From Nitratireductor sp. B36 (GTDB lineage Bacteria > Pseudomonadota > Alphaproteobacteria > Rhizobiales > Rhizobiaceae): a stretch of 64,000 nucleotides of DNA. Positions 56,606 through 64,000 of the stretch are shown here, piece after piece (the stretch's first letter is position 1; every line of letters starts with the position of its first letter). Location: contig NZ_JACKZY010000002.1 in assembly GCF_020833685.1 (NCBI RefSeq), forward strand, positions 806,001 to 870,000, read 5' to 3'. The position numbers were made by a program, and so were the translations under genes. The notes below the pieces were generated by a model. The model ran no database searches. It saw only the letters and a program-made list of their open reading frames with translations, and was not told the DNA's origin.

Positions 56606-58330
56606 ATGGACGCAAAAGCAATTTCGAAAGACAAACTTCCAAGCCGATACGTCACTGTGGGCCCGGCAAGGGCACCGCATCGCTCGTATCTCTACGCCAT
56701 GGGGCTTTCGGAAGAAGAGATCGCTCAGCCGCTCGTGGGTGTTGCAACCTGCTGGAACGAGGCTGCGCCCTGCAACATTTCGCTTATGCGTCAGGCGCAG
56801 GTGGTCAAGAAGGGCGTTGCGGCCGCTCATGGCACGCCGCGCGAATTCACCACGATCACGGTGACGGACGGCATCGCCATGGGACACCAGGGCATGAAGT
56901 CTTCGCTCGTGTCGCGCGAGGTCATTGCCGATTCCGTCGAACTCACCATGCGCGGCCATTGTTACGATGCGCTGGTCGGCCTGGCAGGCTGCGACAAGTC
57001 GCTTCCGGGCATGATGATGGCGATGGTGCGCCTTAACGTGCCATCTGTGTTTATCTATGGCGGTTCCATCCTGCCCGGCAACTATCGTGGCCGACAGATC
57101 ACTGTTCAGGACGTATTCGAGGCCGTCGGCCAGCATTCGGTGGGCTCGATCTCCGACGAGGATCTGACCGAGATCGAGCAGGCAGCTTGCCCTTCGGCTG
57201 GCTCCTGCGGCGCGCAGTTCACCGCCAACACGATGGCAACTGTAGCCGAGGCAATTGGCCTGGCGCTGCCCTATTCCTGCGGCGCGCCTGCTCCTTACGA
57301 GATGCGTGACCGGTTCAACTACGCGTCGGGTGAAAAGGTGATGGAGCTCGTCGCCAAGCAGATCCGCCCGCGCGACATCGTGACCCGCAAGGCTCTGGAA
57401 AACGCTGCAGCTGTCGTTGCGGCTTCGGGCGGCTCGACCAATGCGGCGCTGCACCTGCCAGCCATTGCCCATGAGGCGGGTATCGAATTCACCCTGTTCG
57501 ACGTGGCGGAGATTTTCAAGAAGACCCCATATATCGCCGATCTGAAGCCGGGCGGCAAATATGTCGCCAAGGATATGTTTGAGGCTGGCGGTATCCCGCT
57601 TCTCATGAAGTCGCTCCTGGAGCACGGATATCTGCATGGCGATTGCATGACGGTGACTGGCCGCACAATTGCCGAAAACATGGAGCATGTTCCATGGAAT
57701 GCAGATCAGGATGTGGTTCGTCCGGCGAACAATCCGATCACGAAGACCGGCGGTGTGGTTGGCCTGAAGGGCAATCTCGCGCCTGAAGGGGCGATCGTGA
57801 AGGTTGCCGGCATGAAGAACCTGACGTTCTCGGGCCCGGCGCGCTGCTTCGATTCCGAGGAAGAGTGTTTCGCCGCTGTTCAGGAGCGGAAATACAAGGA
57901 AGGCGAGGTGCTGGTCATTCGCTACGAAGGTCCGAGAGGTGGACCGGGGATGCGCGAGATGCTTGCGACCACGGCAGCGCTCTACGGCCAGGGAATGGGC
58001 GATAAGGTTGCGCTCATCACCGATGGCCGGTTTTCGGGGGCGACCCGCGGGTTCTGCATTGGCCATGTGGGGCCGGAAGCGGCAGCATGTGGGCCGATCG
58101 GCCTGTTGAAGGACGGCGATGTGATCACCATCGACGCCGAAGCTGGAACGATTGATGTGGCGCTCAGCGATGAAGAACTCGCGGAGCGTGCGAAAAAATG
58201 GAAGCCGCGCGAGACGGACTATCAGTCCGGCGCGATCTGGAAATATGCCCAGACGGTTGGACCGGCCCGCGATGGTGCCGTCACCCATCCGGGGGCAAAG
58301 AAAGAAACGCACTGTTATGCGGATATTTGA
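56606..58330 (+). CDS. ilvD: Dihydroxy-acid dehydratase
   Basis: The enzyme dehydrates dihydroxy-acids in valine and isoleucine synthesis with an iron-sulfur cluster. It has 574 residues from the ATG at 56606 (GGGG upstream). The cluster cysteines lie in [23 protein letters not shown] and [37 protein letters not shown] is a family signature. The last 14 bases of the gene overlap the exoR start, so the two are translationally linked. Confidence 0.96.
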   Translation: MDAKAISKDKLPSRYVTVGPARAPHRSYLYAMGLSEEEIAQPLVGVATCWNEAAPCNISLMRQAQVVKKGVAAAHGTPREFTTITVTDGIAMGHQGMKSSLVSREVIADSVELTMRGHCYDALVGLAGCDKSLPGMMMAMVRLNVPSVFIYGGSILPGNYRGRQITVQDVFEAVGQHSVGSISDEDLTEIEQAACPSAGSCGAQFTANTMATVAEAIGLALPYSCGAPAPYEMRDRFNYASGEKVMELVAKQIRPRDIVTRKALENAAAVVAASGGSTNAALHLPAIAHEAGIEFTLFDVAEIFKKTPYIADLKPGGKYVAKDMFEAGGIPLLMKSLLEHGYLHGDCMTVTGRTIAENMEHVPWNADQDVVRPANNPITKTGGVVGLKGNLAPEGAIVKVAGMKNLTFSGPARCFDSEEECFAAVQERKYKEGEVLVIRYEGPRGGPGMREMLATTAALYGQGMGDKVALITDGRFSGATRGFCIGHVGPEAAACGPIGLLKDGDVITIDAEAGTIDVALSDEELAERAKKWKPRETDYQSGAIWKYAQTVGPARDGAVTHPGAKKETHCYADI

Positions 58331-59120
58331 AGCAGGGAAAACAGCTGTTCTTGCCGGTCTGGTAGCGTCCTTCGTGACGCTGCCGGGCACCGCCTACGCG
58401 CTGGACGAGAACACTGTGATTCAGGAGCAGGAAAAGCGCAGCCCCTGGGCCGTTTTCCGCTTCGCTTTCTCTGCTTACAAGCGGGGCGACAAGGAAGAGG
58501 CGCTGGAAGCTTACCGCTACGCTGCCGAGAACGGGCAGGTGGGCGCGCGCTGGAAGCTGGCTCGCATGTATGCCGAAGGTGATGGTGTCGCCCGCAATGA
58601 TCGTGAGGCGTTCAAGTTCTTTTCGGCCGTGGCACAACAGGATGTGCGGCCGGGCAGCCCGGACGAGACCTATGTCTCTGACGCGCTTGTGGCACTTGGC
58701 AAATATCTCAAGACCGGCATTCCCGACAGCCCGATCCGCGCAAATCCTTTGGCTGCGCAGGAGCATTTTATGCGGGCGGCTGCGACCTACCGGAATCCGG
58801 AAGCTCAGTATCAGGTCGGCCGGATGTTTCTGGACGGCGAGGGCGTGGCTCAGAGCGTGCAGCAGGCTGCGCGCTGGTTTCAGCTCGCTGCCGAGAAGGG
58901 GCATTCGGGAGCGCAGGCCATGCTCGGGCATATCCTTTTTGAAAGCGGTCGCGTGGTGAAAGGCCTGGCGATGATGACAGCGGCGTTAGACCGTGCTGCG
59001 CCAAACGACGTCGGCTGGATCCGCGCCATGCAGGAGCAGGCCTTCGCTCTCGCCGGAGAATCGGATCGGCGCACGGCAATTGCTCTGGCGCACGACCTGC
59101 GCGACAACGGTTTCGATTGA
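58317..59120 (+). CDS. exoR: ExoR-like Sel1-repeat periplasmic regulator
   Basis: The 267-residue protein has a signal peptide ([15 protein letters not shown]) and three or four Sel1-like repeats, for example [40 protein letters not shown] and [16 protein letters not shown]. Length and the start of the mature protein ([16 protein letters not shown]) match rhizobial ExoR. In Sinorhizobium, ExoR binds the sensor ExoS in the periplasm and restrains the ExoS-ChvI system for exopolysaccharide and motility; whether this one does is inferred. It overlaps ilvD by 14 nt. Confidence 0.88.
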   Translation: MRIFEAGKTAVLAGLVASFVTLPGTAYALDENTVIQEQEKRSPWAVFRFAFSAYKRGDKEEALEAYRYAAENGQVGARWKLARMYAEGDGVARNDREAFKFFSAVAQQDVRPGSPDETYVSDALVALGKYLKTGIPDSPIRANPLAAQEHFMRAAATYRNPEAQYQVGRMFLDGEGVAQSVQQAARWFQLAAEKGHSGAQAMLGHILFESGRVVKGLAMMTAALDRAAPNDVGWIRAMQEQAFALAGESDRRTAIALAHDLRDNGFD

Positions 59121-59140
59121 TCGGTAAAAGAGGCGGGCCT

Positions 59141-59434
59141 TTAGTGCCCGCCAAACAGGTTGCGATATTGCGCCACCGCCATTGGACTGGCTTTTTCCAG
59201 ACGCTTTGATGTCTGGAAGCAGGTTTCGTCGAGAATTTTCCAGGATGAATTGTTGAGAACCATCTCGCACCGCGCCAGACGTGGCCCGTCCGGCAGCGCC
59301 AGGCAGGTTGTTTGACCCTGACGGAAAGCGGAGCCATTGGCACGGCAAAGGCAATCGGCCGCAGAGGTGCCTGCGATCGGTAGAGAGAGCGTGACCGCCA
59401 GAGCGGCGATCCCGACGTACCGTAACATGGGCAT
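59141..59434 (-). CDS. Hypothetical small exported protein
   Basis: The 97-residue protein has a clear signal peptide (VGIAALAVTLSLPIAGTSAA) and five cysteines in the mature part (DCLC, TTCLALP, RCEM and TCFQ), so disulfide formation in the periplasm is likely. I do not know its function. It converges with exoR 20 nt away and lies downstream of no obvious partner; the exonuclease III gene on the same strand ends before it starts. Confidence 0.7.
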   Translation of the reverse strand: MPMLRYVGIAALAVTLSLPIAGTSAADCLCRANGSAFRQGQTTCLALPDGPRLARCEMVLNNSSWKILDETCFQTSKRLEKASPMAVAQYRNLFGGH

Positions 59435-59501
59435 AATGTGATCACGTTAGCACAGGGGACGACACCTGGCCATTGACCCGCGTTAAACGCGGCCGGGGTG
59501 T

Positions 59502-60293
59502 TCAGACGGGGCGCAACTTCAGATCAAGAACGACAGGGACGTGATCGGATGGCTTCTCCCAGCCACGTGTGTGCTTTTCGACCGTCACAGCGCCTATATG
59601 ATCAGCGGCTTCCGGAGAAAGCATCAGGTGATCGATGCGGATCCCGTTGTTCTTCTGCCAGGCACCCGCCTGGTAATCCCAGAACGTATAGACGCCATCG
59701 TCCTGATTGACCGCACGCAATGCGTCGGTGAACCCCAGAGCACCCAACCGCCGGAAGGCTTTCCGGCTTTCCGGGCGAAAGAGGGCATCGCCCACCCATG
59801 CCTCGGGATTCTTTGCATCTTCCGGTTCTGGTATGACGTTGTAGTCGCCTGCCAGAACCAGGGGTTCTTCCAGCTTGAGACGCTCGGCGCTCCACTTTTC
59901 AAGACGCTCCATCCAGCTCAGTTTGTAAGGAAACTTTTCGCTGTCGACGGGGTTGCCGTTCGGCAGGTAGAGCGAAACGACCCGGAGAACACCTTTATCG
60001 GTGGAAAACACGCCCTCGATGAAACGCGCCTGCTCATCGCCATCGTCACCCGGCAAACCGCGATTAACCTCGTCAAACCGGAGTTTTGAAAGGAGCGCGA
60101 CGCCGTTGAAGCCTTTCTGACCATGGGTTTCCACATGGTAGCCGAGCGCTTCGATCGGTTCGCGGGGAAAGAGTTCGTCGACGGATTTGATTTCCTGAAG
60201 ACAGGCGATGTCCGGCCTGGACTCTTCAAGCCAGTGCAGGAGGTTGTCGATGCGCGCCTTGACGCCGTTGATGTTCCAGGTAGCGATCTTCAT
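59502..60293 (-). CDS. xth: Exodeoxyribonuclease III
   Basis: Exonuclease III is an AP endonuclease and 3'-phosphatase of base-excision repair. From the ATG at 60293 the protein has 263 residues, the expected length. Active-site motifs are MKIATWNINGVKARI, CLQEIKS, NGVALLS, LAGDYNVIP, and IDHLMLSP plus PSDHVPVVLDL at the end. The in-frame TTG or ATG upstream gives only five more residues. No operon partner. Confidence 0.95.
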   Translation of the reverse strand: MKIATWNINGVKARIDNLLHWLEESRPDIACLQEIKSVDELFPREPIEALGYHVETHGQKGFNGVALLSKLRFDEVNRGLPGDDGDEQARFIEGVFSTDKGVLRVVSLYLPNGNPVDSEKFPYKLSWMERLEKWSAERLKLEEPLVLAGDYNVIPEPEDAKNPEAWVGDALFRPESRKAFRRLGALGFTDALRAVNQDDGVYTFWDYQAGAWQKNNGIRIDHLMLSPEAADHIGAVTVEKHTRGWEKPSDHVPVVLDLKLRPV

Positions 60294-60399
60294 GGGGCCC
60301 TTCCACAACTCAACTCTTTCTTAGGTTGGTCGGGAATGTGCCGCAACCGCCTTGTGCAGAATACTGACAGGCTGTGCCGAGTGACACCCGATAGAGGCT

Positions 60400-61455
60400 T
60401 CAGCTTTTCCGGAAGCGAAACGGCAGACCTGACAAGAGGGCGAGCACATAGCGCTTGCGCTGATAAAACCCGTTGAGTGAAACGCGCGGCAAAGCCGTTG
60501 CAGCCTTGCTGCATGTCTCTGACAGGAGGCCGGGCCTGGTGGTGACTGCAGCGATGAACCCTGCTTCCCTTGCCGCCGCGATTTCACGTGCACCGACAGC
60601 GGAAGCAAACCCGTATGGATACGCGAAGGTGGTGGGTTTGGTGCCCACATAGCCGCAAACCTTCGACGCAGACTGGGTCAACTCCGTATGAAGGCGCTTG
60701 TCATCCACCTTGGTCAGATTTGTGTGCGTAAGCGTGTGTGCGCCAAAGCGAGCAAGCGGGTCTGCGGCGAGCGCGGCAAGTTCGCGGGCGTCCATCGTCA
60801 AGCGTTCAGTGATTTCGAGCGGGTCAATGCCATGAGCTTTTACCAGAGTGTCGAGCCGGGTGATGGTGGCGTCTTCGTCTTCTGCATCATTTATGGCGTT
60901 TGCCAGACGGTCAAACAGAGCGACCCGCTCGGCCCGGTGCCTGATATCCACGCGTGAATCAATTCCGAACACTGAAAGATCGACGTCGTCCGTGTTCATG
61001 ACAAGTGCCTCGGCGGTCTTCCACCAGATGGATCTGGTACGCTCGACGAAGCCTGGTGTGATGAAGATCGTATAGGGTACAGCGTGGCGCCGGAACACGG
61101 GCGCGGCGAAACGTGCATTGTCCCGATAGCCGTCATCCAATGTGAAACACACATATCTGCGTGTGTCCCGGCGATCCGCAAGACGCTCAGGCAAATCCTC
61201 GAGTGCTAACGGTGTAAGGCCTTGCTCGCGGCAGAGCTGGATGGCCTGTTCAAGGAAAGTGGGCGTTATGCTCAACCAGGCATTGGGTACCCAGTTTGCG
61301 GGACTTTCAGGATCCACATGGTGTAGGGCGAAAATGACACCGCGTTGTGGTTTGGCCAGCGGCAAGCCCAGTTTCAATGCCAGGGCTGTTCCCTCCAAGC
61401 CGGCGCGGATCAGCTCATAGCGGGCAGATCTTTTGAGAGCTTGAAGAGAAGGCAT
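60400..61455 (-). CDS. Polysaccharide deacetylase family protein
   Basis: The protein carries the NodB-type motifs CFTLDDGYRDN (metal and catalytic Asp) and ARFGAHTLTHTNLTKV (the HxxxH-like motif), plus TTFAYPYGF near the C-terminus. It probably removes acetyl or other N-acyl groups from a cell-surface polysaccharide. I chose the ATG at 61455, giving 351 residues as in relatives, but it lacks a clear ribosome site; a GTG at 61536 is possible. No neighbouring glycan genes. Confidence 0.85.
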   Translation of the reverse strand: MPSLQALKRSARYELIRAGLEGTALALKLGLPLAKPQRGVIFALHHVDPESPANWVPNAWLSITPTFLEQAIQLCREQGLTPLALEDLPERLADRRDTRRYVCFTLDDGYRDNARFAAPVFRRHAVPYTIFITPGFVERTRSIWWKTAEALVMNTDDVDLSVFGIDSRVDIRHRAERVALFDRLANAINDAEDEDATITRLDTLVKAHGIDPLEITERLTMDARELAALAADPLARFGAHTLTHTNLTKVDDKRLHTELTQSASKVCGYVGTKPTTFAYPYGFASAVGAREIAAAREAGFIAAVTTRPGLLSETCSKAATALPRVSLNGFYQRKRYVLALLSGLPFRFRKS

Positions 61456-61708
61456 CAGGGGCTTGGCATCTTTCGATCGAGGTGGGTGACTGAGGACAAT
61501 CGATTTCCGGCGTGTGCCTTGAACCGAAGCTGCCACGATCCAAACAGAAAATGTTGAAGAATTTCCTTCGGTAGATCTCAGGACTTGTGATGCAATTCGC
61601 GCTTGAAATCTGGCTGTCTTTCAAAAAAATATAGATAGATGCGTGCCCGTTTGTGCCCGATGCTTCACCAAAAAGATTTCAGAGTTTCTGAAGCAACCGG
61701 GGAACCAC

Positions 61709-63088
61709 ATGACACAAACGACCATAAGCGATGGCGATCAACTGTCGCGCGCAGACCTGAGTAATCCCGATTATACGCCTCCGCTTCTGCAGGCGGTACC
61801 GCTTGGAATTCAACACGTGCTGGCGATGTTCGTTTCCAACGTGACCCCAGCGATCATCGTGGCAGGTGCCGCTGGTTTCGGTTTCGGGTCAAATTCACCG
61901 GATTTCCCAAATCTCATCTACATGATTCAGATGTCGATGCTCTTTGCCGGAATTGCGACGCTGTTCCAGACCATTGGCATGGGGCCGGTTGGCGGGCGAC
62001 TTCCGATCGTTCAGGGCACAAGCTTTGCCTTCTTGCCGGTGATGATCCCGATCGTGGCGGGGCAAGGCGTCGCCGCTATGGGGGCATTGATGGGTGGGGT
62101 CGTGGTTGGCGGTATCTTCCACTTCTTTCTCGGCAGTTTCGTGGGCCGCCTGCGTTTCGCGCTGCCACCGATGGTAACGGGTCTGATTGTTCTGATGATC
62201 GGACTGTCGCTCATCAAAGTGGGAATTCAGTATTCCGCTGGCGGTGTGCCGCTGATCGGAAAGCCCGCTTATGGCAGCTTGCAAAATTGGAGCGTTGCGC
62301 TGGTGGTGGTTGTGGTCACATTGCTGCTGAAGTTTTTTACACGTGGCATGTGGTCGATTGCGGCCGTTCTCCTCGGCCTGGTGGCAGGCTACGTTGTGGC
62401 CCTGGCCCTGGGTATGGTGAGCTTTTCCAATGTCGGAAACGCATCATGGGTGGCGGTCCCCGTTCCATTCAAATGGGGTTTCGAGCTTGCGCTCCCCGCG
62501 ATTATCGGAATGTGTTTCATGGCGGTCATTTCAGCAATAGAGACAGTCGGTGATGTGTCCGGAATCACCAAGGGGGGAGCCGGCCGCGAGGCGACGGAGA
62601 AAGAAATCTCAGGCGCCACATACGCGGATGGGCTCGGAACGGCCATCGCTGGTGTTTTTGGCGGTCTGCCCAACACATCGTTCAGTCAGAATGTCGGCCT
62701 GATCTCAATGACAGGCGTCATGAGCCGACACGTGGTGACCTATGGTGCAATTTTCCTGATCCTTTGCGGGCTCATTCCGAAAGTCGGCGCGCTGATCTCG
62801 ACAGTGCCGATCATGGTGCTTGGCGGAGGTGTGATTGTTATGTTCGGCATGGTCGCCGCGGCAGGTATCAATATGTTGTCGGACGTGCACTGGAATCGGC
62901 GAAACATGGTGATTTTTGCCGTGTCGCTCTCTGTGGGCCTGGGCTTGCAGCTCGAGCCAGGAGCGCTGCAGCATTTGCCGAAGACCGCGCAAATTCTCAT
63001 GACCTCGGGTCTTCTGCCAGCTGCGTTCCTGGCAATCGTCCTGAACCTTATCCTGCCACAGGAAGCGGGGGCGGAACGGAACAATTGA
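61709..63088 (+). CDS. NCS2 family nucleobase:cation symporter (xanthine/uracil permease)
   Basis: The 459-residue membrane protein from the ATG at 61709 has the NCS2 pattern: VPLGIQHVLAMFVSNVTPAI, then SAIETVGDVSGITK (the motif with the catalytic Glu) and GGLPNTSFSQNVGLI (the second motif). It imports a purine or uracil with protons. Context of ade and gpt elsewhere in the window hints at purines, which is not specific. An overlapping terminator and tandem repeat follow at 63111-63165. Confidence 0.93.
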   Translation: MTQTTISDGDQLSRADLSNPDYTPPLLQAVPLGIQHVLAMFVSNVTPAIIVAGAAGFGFGSNSPDFPNLIYMIQMSMLFAGIATLFQTIGMGPVGGRLPIVQGTSFAFLPVMIPIVAGQGVAAMGALMGGVVVGGIFHFFLGSFVGRLRFALPPMVTGLIVLMIGLSLIKVGIQYSAGGVPLIGKPAYGSLQNWSVALVVVVVTLLLKFFTRGMWSIAAVLLGLVAGYVVALALGMVSFSNVGNASWVAVPVPFKWGFELALPAIIGMCFMAVISAIETVGDVSGITKGGAGREATEKEISGATYADGLGTAIAGVFGGLPNTSFSQNVGLISMTGVMSRHVVTYGAIFLILCGLIPKVGALISTVPIMVLGGGVIVMFGMVAAAGINMLSDVHWNRRNMVIFAVSLSVGLGLQLEPGALQHLPKTAQILMTSGLLPAAFLAIVLNLILPQEAGAERNN

Positions 63089-63110
63089 GCCGCCTCTGGC
63101 CCAAAATATG

Positions 63111-63141
63111 AAAAGCGCCGTGAAACGATACGCGGCGTTTT
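63111..63141 (+). terminator. Probable terminator after NCS2 permease
   Basis: AAAAGCGCCG with CGGCGTTTT forms a stem with flanking A and T runs, so it can act in both directions (also for the erpA end). A 12-base loop. Confidence 0.6.
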
Positions 63142-63165
63142 CTCAAAAAGACTTCTCAAAAAGAC
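63140..63165. repeat. 13-bp perfect tandem repeat
   Basis: TTCTCAAAAAGAC occurs twice head to tail right after the terminator hairpin, between the NCS2 permease and erpA ends. Confidence 0.9.
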
Positions 63166-63183
63166 GGTCGTTGCGAAGAAGAG

Positions 63184-63534
63184 TCAGATCGAAAAGCTGG
63201 TTCCGCAACCACAGGAGGCGACGGCGTTCGGATTCTTGATCTGAAATGACTGGCCGATCAAATCGTCGACAAAGTCGATTATCGATCCGCCCATATAAAC
63301 GAGCGACAGGTCATCGATGAGGACGGTTGCCCCATCCCGCTCGATGGCGTGATCGTCTTCGTTGCGCTGATCTGTGAGGTCGAAAGCATAAGAAAAGCCA
63401 GAACAGCCGCCACCTTCCACCGAGACGCGCAGGGCGATCTTGCCCGGCTCATCCTTCAGAATGGTCGCGATGCGCTTTGCGGCAGCTTCCGTTAGTTCAA
63501 CGCTCTTCAATTCGGTTCCAGCGTCCATGCCCAT
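63184..63534 (-). CDS. erpA: Iron-sulfur cluster insertion protein ErpA
   Basis: An A-type carrier that hands iron-sulfur clusters to client proteins. From the ATG at 63534, with AGGA eight bases upstream, it has 116 residues. The three conserved cysteines are in GGGCSGFSYAF and SCGCGTSFSI. The longer open frame upstream is low-complexity shadow. Divergent from the dGTPase gene; an in-frame ATG two codons later (63528) is a possible start. Confidence 0.93.
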   Translation of the reverse strand: MGMDAGTELKSVELTEAAAKRIATILKDEPGKIALRVSVEGGGCSGFSYAFDLTDQRNEDDHAIERDGATVLIDDLSLVYMGGSIIDFVDDLIGQSFQIKNPNAVASCGCGTSFSI

Positions 63535-63680
63535 GATGGTTGTCCTGACGGTCACCTTGCGTTCGTGTTCATGGAATAGGTATGAAGCCGCAGGCAGCAA
63601 GTCAACCTGAGCGAGGCGGTCGGGTTTCAAAGGGGACAGTGGCAGGCCGATCAGGGCTGCCTGAGAAGGTGTTACCAAGC

Positions 63681-64000
63681 ATGGAAAAGGATCAGGGCTT
63701 ACAGAACATCGGCTTTGGCTATCGCCCCCGCGCTGCCTATGCGACAGATCCGGCGGCGTCGCGCGGCCGGCTCGTGCTGGAGCCCGAGAGCCCGACACGC
63801 ACGCCTTTTCAGCGCGACCGGGATCGGATCATCCATTCTACGGCGTTTCGCCGCCTTAAGCACAAGACGCAGGTGTTCATCGCCCATGAGGGCGATCATT
63901 ATCGCACGCGGCTGACCCATTCGATTGAAGTGGCGCAGATTGCCCGTGCTCTCGCGCGGGCGCTTTGCTGCGACGAGGATCTGGCGGAGGCGATCGCGCT
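63681..64000 (+). CDS. Deoxyguanosinetriphosphate triphosphohydrolase-like protein (partial)
   Basis: The gene runs off the right edge; about 106 residues are visible. The N-terminus reads [18 protein letters not shown] and then [12 protein letters not shown] and [17 protein letters not shown], the first half of the HD-domain signature (H, R, HS) of the dGTPase family. It hydrolyses dNTPs to deoxynucleoside and triphosphate. Divergent from erpA, 146 nt away. Confidence 0.9.
   Translation, partial: MEKDQGLQNIGFGYRPRAAYATDPAASRGRLVLEPESPTRTPFQRDRDRIIHSTAFRRLKHKTQVFIAHEGDHYRTRLTHSIEVAQIARALARALCCDEDLAEAIA

Overview
The window is a stretch of ordinary chromosome from a high-GC alphaproteobacterium, most likely Hyphomicrobiales (Rhizobiales) and perhaps Phyllobacteriaceae. 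The pointers are an ExoR-type Sel1 regulator overlapping ilvD, a pcm-tolC-popZ-valS run, a B12-dependent class II ribonucleotide reductase with BluB, a RhlE-like helicase, a FadL-type porin, and a divergent ald/Lrp pair. I place it no finer than order or family. I see no prophage, insertion sequence, CRISPR array or recognisable defence island, so the window is mostly housekeeping and accessory metabolism.

Layout. 1-3.4 kb: a broken-off L,D-transpeptidase, a GH25 lysozyme-like lipoprotein, a membrane-anchored nuclease and a TetR-YciI pair. 3.4-4.3 kb: an orphan exported protein in sequence of lower apparent GC. 4.3-8.7 kb: nrdJ, with a long leader and two NrdR-box-like sites. 8.7-14.1 kb: a run of minus-strand genes (cinA-like, usp, gpt, bluB, nudix, pit). 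14.3-21.3 kb: wrbA, tRNA-Leu, a repeat-rich autotransporter, recQ and a divergent SDR/TetR pair. 21.3-31.2 kb: adenine deaminase, an esterase-like lipoprotein, trkH divergent from ilvA, a DEAD-box helicase with a hairpin-rich leader, an MFS carrier and an SDR.

31.4-34.1 kb is a tight sulfur operon, cysK-alaX-sseA, preceded by a perfect inverted repeat. Next come an OmpA-like protein, a DUF1203 protein, ald/lrp, 5-formyl-THF cyclo-ligase and cpdB, the last with a good Pho-box candidate. 40-46 kb holds a Dabb protein, photolyase, a small RHH-like protein, a CYTH-CHAD protein, tRNA-Asn, a small membrane protein, tRNA-Cys and a DUF1036-like protein. 46-53.7 kb is pirin, pcm, tolC, popZ and valS. 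54-59.4 kb is fadL, terC and ilvD-exoR. 59.5-64 kb is exonuclease III, a polysaccharide deacetylase, an NCS2 permease, erpA and a partial dGTPase.

Links between genes: nrdJ needs B12, and bluB makes its lower ligand; bluB lies 21 nt behind gpt. Phosphate themes recur (PiT carrier, CpdB with Pho box, CYTH-CHAD). Envelope functions (LDT, GH25, autotransporter, OmpA, TolC, FadL, ExoR) are scattered. The best leads are regulatory: the NrdR pair before nrdJ, the Pho box before cpdB, the palindromes before cysK and fadL, and the structured helicase leader.
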